From Anastatus disparis (Eukaryota; Arthropoda; Insecta; Hymenoptera; Eupelmidae): a DNA stretch of 64,000 nt. The stretch lies in assembly GCA_017163975.1 (NCBI GenBank), contig JAFFSR010000345.1, forward strand, positions 258,001 to 322,000, read 5' to 3'. Positions 11,123 to 21,735 of this stretch are shown here, one piece after another. The position numbers and the translations under genes were made by a program. The notes under the pieces were generated by a model. The model saw nothing but the letters and a program-made list of their open reading frames with translations, did no database searches and had not been told where the DNA came from. Position 1 is the stretch's first letter, and every line of letters begins with the position of its first letter.

Positions 11123-13321
11123 TTAAATTTCTTCCCTATCACTTTCATAAATATTGTCATAATTTTCAATTTGTTTGGCCAGTTCTCCAGTATTTAAACT
11201 TTTGAAGAAATCGTGGTATAGTGGTGGTACGTAAGGCAACAACGACTGAAGATCATTGTATTTATCAGTCTTGATTGTAACTTTCATATTGCTTGGTTGT
11301 AATTTAGGTAATTTAGCAGTATATTTACCCACATTGGCTTTCATATTTATCTGTTTAAAAGTTTTATCACTAATACATTCTTTATAATTTAATATAAAAG
11401 GTTTTTCTTTTTTAAAATGCAGCCATTGCATTTTGCTTATGCCAGGTACCGATTTTCTAAAAAAGAGGAATGACTTGAAAGATTCATAAACTCTATATCT
11501 TCCATCTGCGTAACTAAAAATTTTTTGCTGGAATTTGCTATTAACTGTGCCCATTGATCAGGAACATACACATCACGGTGGCTGCTTCGTTTTGCTTTTT
11601 CTATGATACCAAAATCTTGATCGCACTCCATGTACGAATGACCTGCGAGAAAATATTTCACATCAACTGTTTCTATATGCGTGTTGCTTACAATATAAAG
11701 CCAAAATTTTACTATAATATGGCTCTTATTTTGCCCGCTACAGTTATCAGCATATAACGTAATATGTTTAATAGTTGTTGGCAATGTATTAATAAATTTT
11801 AAGAGACAAGAGGCAATTTCTTTGCACCCTCTACCACTTTGACCTTCGTGCCATAGAAACATATTAGCCAGTCCATTGTGGACATTATGGATGCAAAAAT
11901 TGTATGTCCAAAGTTGTCGACAATAATATGCTTTCTTGCACGTTAAAGATGGGGTTGGCAACGTTTTTTGCAAATCACAGCATAGAACTATTTTGCTACA
12001 ATCATTTTTTGCAAGAAGATTGTCAATCTCTTTTTCACTTCTAACAGCAGCTGCATTTTTTAGATGTAGTTCTTTTTCGTTTATAGCTTTTTTTTTAATT
12101 TCTTCATCATCGTTATAGTTAATTACATTTTCCAGTATATCGCATTTGTCGCAAGTATCACTTTGAGGTCGATGGAAGGAGAGTTTAAAGCGAGTACAAA
12201 AAATGTGCCTATAAAAACTTTCTTTAACAGGAACTAAATTTTTTTCGGCACACATATCAACATACAGATCATACAAAATTTTTAAAGTCAAACCTTCTTG
12301 TAAATATTTTATGTGTGGCGACTTTGTCCTAGAGTAGTGACTGCTGTATCTTGGCAGAGACTTGATGTGGTTTTCAATATGTTTTATAGTTTTTTCTGGT
12401 ATTTTATTGGTCGGTTCTTTATGACCTCTTTGATCTGTAAGAGGTATGTCATTTGTCGATACATTTTTTTTTTTAACGATGTTAGTTAATCTTTTATTAC
12501 TAATATTGAGTGTGGCCATGAAAAAAGCTTTACACACTCGCTTATCCCCCAATGAATACGCACAACTAATATTCTTCTCATATTTATTTACTTCTGTAGA
12601 CTTTCTCTTCGTATCAGCAACATTAATGTGGTTGTTTAAAAAAGCTGTTTGTAAATTCCAGTCTCCAAGAGACCAAAAGCTGTCAAAAATTTCTTTTCTT
12701 TTTTCTTCTTTGAAATTATCGTTGCACTTATATCTACATTTATGTACATAAGATTGTAATTTCTTTTCCTCGTGAAAATTGCCTTTCCTATCCACGTAAG
12801 AGTTTCCTTCATTTCTAAATTTTTTAGCTCTATTTCTAGCCCATTTTGTCATTTTTCGTATTCGTTTCTTTCCTTTGTGTTTATTACATACTTTCCAGGT
12901 GAGATGTTGTGTAAGACATTCATCATTAGAACTATCGTCTGTATTTGAATCTTGAAAAAAAAAAATATTAAAAATTTTCGTCTGTTTAAAATTGATTTTT
13001 ATATTTATTTATGTTTTGTCATTGGACAGATTAGAGCCTTTTACAAAATATTAAAAAAAAATTAAAATGAAATACATATTGAAACAAAAGAAAATAATAA
13101 AACTATAAAATTAAATTTCAATCATGAAATTGCGTAGTGCTTTTTTAGACTTCAATTTCTTTAACAATTACAATATTTAAGTATATAGTATGTAAGTATT
13201 AAGTATATAGTACGCTTTTGGTAGATTAATATAAATAAAAATCTATCTATAGTTAAAAAAATTTTTGTATAATATACTAACCATATGATAGGTTAGAATT
13301 GTCTTCTGTATCCGAATCCAT
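11123..13321 (-). pseudogene. Two-exon DDE-like transposase gene (DUF7869-like), one frameshift
   Basis: Exon 1 is 13321-13282 (starts MDSDTED, 13 codons plus one base). The intron is 13281-12951 (donor GTTAGT, acceptor TTTCAAG after a T-rich tract). Exon 2 starts at 12950, and the join preserves frame into an open reading of about 500 codons. Visible motifs in order: a CDTCDILEN cysteine pair, CCDLQKTLPTP, LYADNCSGQNKS and GHSYMECDQDFGIIEK. The acidic residues in the last three are plausible catalytic D, D and D/E, by analogy with DDE transposases. From memory this resembles the arthropod/cnidarian proteins annotated DUF7869. The frame shifts near the six-base A run at 11459-11464 and continues in another frame (KSVPGISKMQWLHFKKEKPF) to a stop at 11123. 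Total length would be about 620 residues. It sits alone within the terminal repeats, so it is the likely transposase of this element. Confidence 0.75.
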
Positions 13322-13712
13322 TTAAAAATTTTATTATTTCAACTCGAATAAATATTATTTTTTATTCTGATAAATCTAGCTCAATAACTGAATAGATTAA
13401 CACAAAGCTCAACTTAAATTACAACTAATGAAATGTAAAAAACTTTTTTTAAAATGAGAACTTCGGAAAAGAAACCGTTACATCATAATGTTTGCACCTG
13501 TTGACTCTTGTACCCCTTGGCTTCCAAGGCAAAGCATATTTTCCAAATTAAGTAAAATAAACTCCGCCAGATGGCGTATTAGAATTACGAATAATGCTTA
13601 TAAGGTTAAACAAAAAAATTGTTAGATGATTTAACAATACATTTCTAGTGCTAGTTAGAATTTTTTAAAATCGTCACTTGTACCCCTTGGCTTTTAGGGC
13701 CCTCATATATGA

Positions 13713-14700
13713 TATTAATATAAATTTTCACATAAATTTATGAGTAGCTTAAAAAGTTTGCGATTTATGTATAAAATTTGATTCTCTTGCTACACATTAC
13801 AGTTTTTGCAGTGTGTGTGAATTTGTTTTTAAAGAAAATCTGGTTGATAGATTTAATAAAGTTAGCTGTTCGTCAAAATACTATTTTTAAAAATACTATG
13901 TATAAATCGCGCATAACGCTAAAGCATTTGATGCACATTTTATTTTGAATACTATTTTGTAACGGCCGTGGGGATCGCACTAGGTTAATGAGTCTATGTG
14001 TAAAAAAAATAAGGAATGTATGTATAAAAAAATTACACAATTTATTTAGATATTTCACAACTATGATTTTACAAGGGCGCCAGTCACGTTATTGGACGCG
14101 ACTCCGTCAATGATTCAATTTTCGCAGTGCGGCAAACAGAGAGACACACACAAAAAGATGAATAGCAAAAAAGGTATTTTTAAAACACTTAATTAGATAA
14201 CCGAAGCTAAAGGGAAATTCAGCTTGAGTGGAAGCTAAAATTGAAACGTAAAAGCTGAACGTCGCGCACGTGGTTACCAGCACACACACGAACAAAGCAA
14301 GCAAAAAAAGAATGATGCATTTATTGTTACAGCCAAGAACATATAAATTAGTATAAGGCATCTACGCTTTATACGCCCACGCAATTTTATCACTCCTTTA
14401 CACACCAAGAAAAAACGCAAAAGAGATGAATATATAAAAGGCTTCGCTTTGTACACTCTGCTGCGCAATTATTATATACGTCGTACGTCGATCGACTTGC
14501 AGGCGAACATCAGAAGGAATGAGCATCTCAAGATAAATGCTCTTCCTTTCTCACGCGGCACGCTATGCATGCCACCTTATACTCTTGCCTTTTCCATCGA
14601 CTTGACTGCCAGAGTCATGCTATACGTAGACTAGACACGTTGGTTAAGCTTACTGTGCTGTGCACGCGGGCGTGACTAGTGACTTGGGGTTGGCTTTAGG
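13713..14700. other. Intergenic stretch with a TATA-like site, no gene supported
   Basis: Several short open frames exist but none shows a recognisable motif. GC-richer patches occur at 14075-14105 and 14450-14700, and a good TATA-like GAATATATAAAAGG lies near 14428. This could be the promoter or leader of a decayed element upstream of the polymerase relic, but nothing ties them together. Confidence 0.35.
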
Positions 14701-15692
14701 TTGACTGGCGTTGTCTCTTTCTTAACCGCGCACGAATTTAACGTTCTCCTTCTGCCACATATATTATCTTATAAAAGCAAGGTTCAAGTAACATGGCCAA
14801 TTTGCCATGTTACAATTTTAAAAGAAAATTATAACGTTACACCTAAAATAATTTTAAACGGTAAAAATATAATGATTGTTCACAAAACACGCTTTATAGA
14901 TCCATTGAATTATTTTCATATGAAATTAAGCGATTTGCCGAAGGCTTTTGGTTTGCCCGAAGATAATGTTAAAGGATATTTTCCAGATTTGTTTAATACT
15001 AGGGAAAATCAGAAGTATAAAGACCCTCTACCAGAGGTAAAATATTATTTACTGGGTACAATCAGTATTAGCGAGAGAGAAAAATTTTACAAATGGTATG
15101 TTGAAAATTCTAAAACATGTAAAGAATTTAATTTCGATGAAAAAATATTTAATTATTGTAAATTATATGTAAATATTGTACGTCATGCGTGATTTATTTA
15201 GAAATATATTTTTAGAGAAAGGAAATTCATGTCCTTTTTCACAGACCACAACTATAGCATCTACATGCTCGGCACTTTTTAGACAAAACTTTTTACAAGA
15301 AAAAACCATTGGACTTATACCTACTAAAGGTTATAGACTCGCTGATGATCATTCGAAAAAATCATTTAAATGGTTATTATGGCATTGAAACGTATTAGAA
15401 AAAAAATTATTCACGCAGCAAAATCTCGGGAATACGTTTTACCAGAGGGCTATAAAGTCGATGCTTTTTTACCCGTAAATATACATGAACCTTCATCTGC
15501 AAAATTCAAAGGAACAGTATTTGAATATCATGATGTTATGTCCATGGGTGTAAAAAGGGTTTTGCCCTTGATTACGAGTCACGATTGTCGTTCGGGCAAC
15601 CAATGCAACAGTGTTATAAAAAAACACTCGATAAAATAGAAAAAATGCGCACTAGTGGTTATAAAGTAAATACGATTTCGAAAAAATGAAAA
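14701..15692 (+). pseudogene. Polinton/Maverick-type protein-primed DNA polymerase B relic
   Basis: Fragments in successive frames match family B, protein-primed polymerase as known from Polinton/Maverick elements and related adintoviruses. Frame one (14701-15192, recognisable from about 14790) has the exonuclease-side block with FIDPLNYFHMKLSDLPKAFG and GYFPDLFNT. The next frame (15176-15388) has TTIASTCSALFRQNF and IGLIPTKGYR. A third (15370-15639) has REYVLPEGYKVDAF, and a fourth short frame ends near 15692. At least three frameshifts separate them and the palm catalytic motifs downstream are missing, so the gene is dead. No integrase, capsid or terminal repeats of such an element were found nearby. 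The name rests on motif memory. Confidence 0.7.
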
Positions 15693-16057
15693 TATCGTAC
15701 CCTGAAATATTAAAAATCTTAAAAATAACACACTTTTGTCGAACATCAAACTTGATCCTTGAGATGCATTCTTTGTAGTAGAGACGCAGGATGGATTTCC
15801 GTAACCGACAGATGCCAAGAGCTCTACCAAGGTTTTTCTCATGTATTTTGATTCCCTGAATACGAATTTTGAGGGTAGAAATTCGAAAGCCTAGTCAAGA
15901 GAATGTTATTAACAATTTTTGTTAACAAATTAAAAAATTGCAAAACTTGTGAAAAAAAAATTTTATCGTATTTTTTTTATCAATTTTGAACAAAAAACCT
16001 TTATACAACTATTTTCTTGCAATGCTTAGTTTTGTTGTGAAAAATTTTCAAATTTAA

Positions 16058-16854
16058 GAGGACGTTGGACCTCTCTATCCTTTTCTAAATGAATAATGCA
16101 GGTTTTGGGAAAAACTACTAATTATTGATAGAAATTAAGAGTCGTCCGCAACTTGTATACTAAAAAGCAATATTTTCTTTGATGAGGACAAATTAATTTT
16201 ATTGCTTTGTTTTGAAGAAAAGTTTGATATACTTAAAAAAATCATAAGTTAGGCTAAAGAATATGATGTTTAAGAGCATGACGAAGCTGCCCGCCTTCTA
16301 ATAATATTTCCAGTCCTAACTTATGAATAAACGATGCATTTAATTGAGTTTTTTTGCTACAAAGTAAAAATTTGTAAGATTAAACTCTAGTGCGGACAAC
16401 TCAAGAAATCCACCAAAATATTATACATATAAAGTTATAATAAAAACTTTCAATGTATCGTATTTTAAGGTTAGGTTTATCGAGTTTGATATCTCATTTC
16501 CAGTCCAAGCTCATAAAAAAATAACAAGTCCAAATGATTTTTCATTTCCACAAAAATGATTGTATTAATATAGCTTAGTGCGGACAAGTCATTATATTTG
16601 TTTAATTTATGAATTTAAAAAGATATTGATAAAATAAAAAAAGCAAAACTCAATTGCTACAGCTCCGACATCCCGTTAAGTATGTCAAACTTTTCTTGAA
16701 AACAAAGCAACAAAATTAATTCGACCTCATCGGAGAGAATATTGCTTTTTAATGTACAAGTTGCGGTAGACTCTTAATTTTTATCAATAATCACTAGTTT
16801 TTCCAAAAACTTACATTTTTCAAGAAAAAAAGGATGAAGAGATCCAGCGTCCTC
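16058..16854. mobile_element. MITE M2 copy a, itself split by M1
   Basis: Flanked by TTAA (16054-16057, 16855-16858). The ends read inward GAGGACGTTGGACCTCTCTA and GAGGACGCTGGATCTCTTCA. The body matches M2 copies at 40703-41083 and 50964-51333, including AAAAGCAATATTTTCTTTGA and ATTGCTTTGTTTT. M1 (16274-16675) sits in its middle. Confidence 0.8.
16274..16675. mobile_element. MITE M1 copy a
   Basis: A 402-bp element flanked by TTAA on both sides (16270-16273, 16676-16679). The ends are imperfect inverted repeats (GAGCATGACGAAGCTGC and, inward from the right, CGGGATGTCGGAGCTGTAG). Two internal copies of AGTGCGGACAA (near 16390 and 16580) are a signature of the family. It lies inside M2, which lies inside P0. 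Confidence 0.85.
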
Positions 16855-18055
16855 TTAAATAAAATAAATTTTTCACGATTTTCGATCGCCTATTGATCAA
16901 TTGTTAATGCATTTTTTTCACGTACGAAAGCTCAAAAATTCTTCAAATATTGTACTTTGATTTTACTAAAAAGGGTTTCTCATTTTGGATGGCTAATTAT
17001 TAAGTAATAAGCTACGAACATCGTGTACTTTTACCACGCTTAACGCCCTGGCTGGTGCAGGAACAAAAGAATATTCAGTCTTTCGTCATTAACCGGTATT
17101 GATTAAATATTTTTATTGAAATTAAATACTTTAACAAGACTTGAATTGATTAGGGCCTTTTTCGTTGTTTACATTATAAATATTTTCACATGTATCATTT
17201 TTATGACAAGAACAAAATAATTAACATTTTACTTGTGATACGACACAAATACAACTCTTTTTTTAGCAAACCTTGCAGGAACTAAGCTTCTCGTGCCAGC
17301 CGTGACTGTACTTCTCATAAACAAGTTGACCAGAAATAAAATTGTAATGCACTCTATACATTTTATATAAACTTGCTAAATTTTGTTATGTATTAAAAAT
17401 TTTTATATAATTTATCAATTCAATACTTCTTATCTTGTTAAAATAGGTTTTAGGTATTATTAAACTTTTTTAACTTGATGATAAAATTGTTGTATGATGA
17501 TTAACATTTCTAAAACAAATGTATTAGTGATTTATAACGAGAAAAGATTGCGAAAATCCTTTCATTCCTGCAGCAGCCAGGGCGTTAAGTGCGCTAAAAG
17601 TACGCGATATTCGTGGCTCATTACTCAAAAACTAGCCATCCAAAATAAAAAACCCTTTTTTTGTCAAATTAAAGTAAAATATTTGAAGAGTTTTTTAAGC
17701 TTTGATACGTGATAAAAATGCATGAAAAATTAAACAATACGCGATCAAAAATCGTGAAAAATTGATTTTTTTAAACTTTGAAAATTTTTTACAACGAAAC
17801 TAAGCGTTTTACGAAAATAATTGTATGAAGGTTTTCTGTTCAAAATTTATCAAAGAATACAATTCAATCTTTTTTTTTAACAAGTTTTGCAATTTTTTAA
17901 TTTGTAAACAAAAATTGTTAATAACTTTTTTTTTATCAAGCTCTCGGATTTCTATCCTCGAAATTCGTAATTAGGGAATTACAATTCATAAGAAAAATCT
18001 TGGTAGAACTCTGGACATTGGTCATCTACGAAAACTTATCCTGCACCCCCACTAT

Positions 18056-18439
18056 TGGTGAACGCTAATTCAAAATTAAGGTTGGAACTTGATAATCTTC
18101 AGTGTTTTCGAGATTAAGATTCGTCTATAAGGTTCAAATTCATGAATGTGATTTCAGTATTGAGTATAACTTGGAACTCAAGTATCTTTACCTGGGTATC
18201 AGCAGTTATTCTTGGTGGGTGGGATGTAGCGTTGAAAAAAGGTACAAAATGGGTGTAAAATGAGTAGAAAATGAGTGTTATTAAATCAAAAGGTTGAAAA
18301 TAAGAGTTATATGGGTAAGATATGGGGGGTCAATAACTAAATTTCTTTAAAAACTATATTATATAAAAAGATGTATATTTCTTTATATTATTAAAAATTT
18401 TCGCCACCGTTATCGACGCTGCCGCCGTCTATAGGAATC
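18056..18439. other. Intergenic DNA, nothing recognised
   Basis: No gene or bounded repeat. A local GTAAAATGAGTAGAAAATGA-type quasi-repeat at about 18245-18290 is the only structure seen. Confidence 0.5.
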
Positions 18440-18720
18440 ATTTGTGGCCCGAGTTAGCTATAACATAGCTGAAATTTAGCTAAAATTTCATTAAAATAAG
18501 AGCCTTCAGTTAGCTAAAAGTTAGCTTAGAAATAGCTAAAAGATGTATAAAGGTTAGCTAAAAGTTAGTTGAAACTTAGCAGGATATATTTACCTGAAAA
18601 TCAGCTGAATTCATTTATAAAGTCAGTTCAATTATACAAAATTTAGATAAAAATTGACAAAACACGAGTCAAAACTTAGCTGATTGAGTTAAATTTAGCT
18701 GCATTTAGAGATGCGCTGTC
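18440..18720. repeat. Quasi-repetitive TTAGCTAAAA tract
   Basis: Short words built on AGTTAGCTAAAA / AAACTTAGCTGA recur more than ten times in about 280 bases at irregular spacing. No fixed unit length is evident. In character it resembles the word-salad arrays of elements A, B and C, but with a different word. Confidence 0.6.
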
Positions 18721-19411
18721 AACGAAAAATTTTCTCTTTTGTCTAGAAGCTAGTCAAGTGTAGACTCTAATATTATATCATAATTGAAGTCTATACTTTA
18801 TAGAAAAGAGAAAATTAAGAAGGGTAGCTGAAGATTAAGAGAGTAAAAGAAAAATGAAGAAAGAAAGAATAGAGAGTGAAAAAAAGATGAAGCAAAATAT
18901 AGTGAAACATAGATGAAGAGAGAAATACATATACTAAAGCCCAAATAAGACCCAAAAATAAGGCCCAAAAAAGTGCTTGTTTATGATAACTACTTATTAT
19001 ATAGAACTCAATAAAAATTGCTATTCTTATAACGAAAAAATGTGCAGATCTGTAGGAGCTAAAAAGTGTAGAAAAAGGTAGTTTTACTTTAATATATAAT
19101 AACTATTAATTATATAAGAACCAATAGAAAAGGCAAATCTTATTACAAGTAAAATTACCCATACCCTTAGAGCATATATACTATGGAGGAAGGATGCCAT
19201 GTCAAATAGTGGTGGGAACTGTAGGTAGAGAGTAAGAAAATATTAACTTACATCCTATCTCTCTCGCGTAACGCTCGCGTAAACGCTGCACCAGAGAGAC
19301 AGTATATAAATAGTTATTTTCTTTTTATATATTTAAATATGCTTATATACTCTAAGGCAAAATTTTGAAACGTGTAACATGTAATATCATTGCAGAATGG
19401 CTCTTATGTTC
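18721..19411. other. AT-rich intergenic DNA, nothing recognised
   Basis: No gene. A purine-rich stretch at 18825-18925 and a small CTCTCTCGCGTAACGCTCGCG patch near 19258 stand out from the background. Confidence 0.5.
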
Positions 19412-19788
19412 AGATTCTTGACCTTAATATATGGCTATAAATTTGAGCAATGAAATTAAAAATAACTTTTTTACGTGAAACATGCTTAAAAACAAATTTT
19501 TTGTTTATTTATAATTATAATATCTTCACATATGTATTCGATACATACGAAATACTGAATTATAAGATTAAGATAAAATATTTTGATTATTTTAAAATTC
19601 GAATATTTCAAAATAATAAATCGACTATTTGCAATTACCCAACAATTCTATTTGCATTAAATGTAAATTCTTAATGAAATATAAATATTGCGAAGTGTAT
19701 CACAAGTGAGGTTATATTATATTCAATTTTATATTTGTTTTTTGTAATTTCATATCATTGATATTATGGTTTATAAATGAATTCTTAA

Positions 19789-20192
19789 CGGCATGTCGGA
19801 GTTCCCACCCTCTTAATAATATTTTTATTTAAAGTTTATGAATAAACGATGCGTCAAATAAAGTTTTTTCACTACAGTAAGAAAATTCGTAACATTAATC
19901 CCATGTGCGGACAAATAAATAAATTAACCAAAACAATATACAAAAAAAGTTATTAGCAATTTTTCAATGTATAGTATTTTGAGGTGAGGTTTATTGAACT
20001 TGATATCTAATTTCCATTCAAAGTTCATAAAAAAAAATAACAAGCTCAATTGAATTTTTATTTCAACAAAAATTATTGTATTAGCATAGCTTTAGTGCGG
20101 ACAAGTCATCACATTTACTTTAATAATGAATTCGAAAAGATATCAATAGAATAAAAAAAGCGAAAATCGATTTCAACAATTCCGACATCACG
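19789..20192. mobile_element. MITE M1 copy b
   Basis: Flanked by TTAA (19785-19788, 20193-20196) and inserted in L copy 2. The ends read CGGCATGTCGGAGTTCCC and, inward from the right, CGTGATGTCGGAATTG, the best-matched pair of ends in this family. It carries the family signature GTGCGGACAA twice. Confidence 0.85.
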
Positions 20193-20940
20193 TTAATGTT
20201 AATAAAGGATAATTATTCGAACAATTTAAATATTTTTTTATTGATGACAAGTAACTTTTTAAATACGGTTATATTTGTATTAATACACAACTGAAAAAGT
20301 CAATCAAATAACATTTTCATCAAAATAAATTTCAACGCCATGATTATTAAAATAAAAATTTCTATTTAACTATAATCCATTGCAATTATTATTTGTATAA
20401 TATATATGTAAGAATAATATATTTAATAAATAATCGTTTCATTTAATGAATAGTTAAATAAATTTATGTATTTATAATTATATAACATAATTTATTTAAT
20501 TAAAGTTTTATTCAGTTATCATTCAGAGACAATACTTAAATTAATTTCATGAAAATACATTAGGATTTAAAAATTTACTTGTAAACAATTCTTCATAAAT
20601 AACATTCATGTAACCTTAATAACATATTCGTAAACACGTGTGTTTGCATTCATACCCACACAGCATTTTTCACTGAATTATTTTAAAATCTTCCACTGAA
20701 ATATTTTAATGGGATCCCCCATGTAGAATCTAGAAATTCTTTACGGAATATTTCGAAATATTCCACTAAAATCTTCCATTGGAAGCTTCCAGAAATATTC
20801 CTAAAATATTTCATGAAATATTACATGTGATGTTTATGAAATATTCCAGTGGAATATTTCATGGAAGATTCCAGAGAGGTTCCATAAATATTTTGCTGGA
20901 AGATTCCGAAAAACTTTAAAATCTTTTTTAACTTTAAATA

Positions 20941-21191
20941 GTAGAGATCAGTGGAGTAGTGGCAAAGGCGCGTGACTCGGATTCCCCGTCTGATAGCTTT
21001 TTCGCTGTCTCTGCCTTATGTTAACACCACGTTAAATAATACGTCATTAAAGAGTGCGTGGTCTGACACCACAGGAAAAAATGTCAAAAATTTAATGTGT
21101 GCTTAGTGGGCCCTACATACCACTTTAAAAATTTGTACAAAGGCTAATAAATGGAGCTTGCTCCGTAGATAATAATAAAAAAAAAAAAAAA
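20941..21191 (+). mobile_element. tRNA-derived SINE inside element A
   Basis: A GC-richer insertion that breaks the word array. It starts with a tRNA-like head containing GTAGTGGCAAAGGCGCGTGA, which resembles a Pol III A box, and ends in an AATAATAAT run followed by about 15 A. The head is more like a Ser/Leu-type tRNA than the SINE at 50613. A clear B box was not found and the target duplication could not be resolved, so the assignment rests on the head, tail and GC contrast. Confidence 0.55.
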
Positions 21192-21508
21192 TTGTACAGC
21201 GGAATATTACATAAATCTTTTAGAAATATTCCACAAAATATTTTATAGAAAGATTTAAGTAATCTTTCAGTAGAATATTTCATGGTAGATTTTAGGAGAA
21301 TTCCATAAATATTTCGCTGGAAGATTCCGAAGAGCTTTAAAATCGTATAGCGGAATATTACATAAATCTTCCACAAATATTCCACGAGACATTTTACAGA
21401 AAGATTCAAGTAATCTTCCAGTGGAATATTGTATTAAAGATTCTAGAACGATTCCATGAAATTTTCATTGGAAGGTTGCGCAGGATGTTACGGGAGATTT
21501 CCAGGTAC

Positions 21509-21735
21509 GCCGATAAGGGGATGTTTGTTAAATGGAAGTTTTATCCCCAAGTGGTTGGACGATACCTCACATACTATATAAGCGAGAAGGTCTGCGCTGT
21601 GTTGTATACGTTTAAAGTGAATATGTTAATGCGATTTCATAACTAAATGTCAATGTTTATATATACAAATATATATTGATGTATAAGTATTAAGTCTTAT
21701 TATATAATACATATACTATCCCTTTACAGCATTCC
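21509..21735 (+). promoter_or_regulatory. Conserved TATA core of element A
   Basis: Starts GCCGATAAGGGGATG and contains a short stem (GGGGAT...ATCCCC, about 21517-21547), then CCAAGTGGTTGG, a CCTCACATACTATATAAGCG TATA-like site (21565-21584), and a less conserved tail ending CCCTTTACAGCATTCC. The same order appears in B (37811-38035) and C (62379-62520), while the surrounding arrays differ. A promoter role is inferred from the TATA motif and the selective conservation. Confidence 0.5.

Larger units (their letters stand above)
10524..13712. mobile_element. Autonomous-type DNA transposon with long TIRs (near-complete)
   Basis: The left end ATATGAGGGCTCTAAAAGCC (10524) and the reverse complement of the right end, ATGAGGGCCCTAAAAGCC (from 13709), both continue into AAGGGGTACAAGTG, giving terminal inverted repeats of about 34 bp. 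Subterminal copies of CTTGTACCCCTTGGCTTC lie at 10745, 10799, 10830 and 10860 and at 13507. A single two-exon gene on the minus strand fills the centre. ATATGA may be a short target duplication (10524-10529, 13707-13712), but it overlaps the inverted repeat, so the exact ends are uncertain. Confidence 0.75.
15765..18055. mobile_element. Large palindromic element P0 (arms ~600+ bp), split by M2
   Basis: The sequence from about 15765 inward is the reverse complement of the sequence from 18055 inward. For example CCCTGAATACGAATTTTGAG (15854) faces CGAAATTCGTAATTAGGG (17959), and CTTAACGCCCTGGCTG (17040) faces CAGCCAGGGCGTTAAG (17576). The left arm is interrupted by M2 at 16058-16854. The centre lies at about 17100-17550. 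No coding capacity. A partial third copy of the arm lies at 50085-50200. Confidence 0.75.

Noticed and set aside
15579..15842. 87-codon minus-strand frame
   Set aside because: It spans the end of the polymerase relic and the arm of palindrome P0, so it cannot be one gene.
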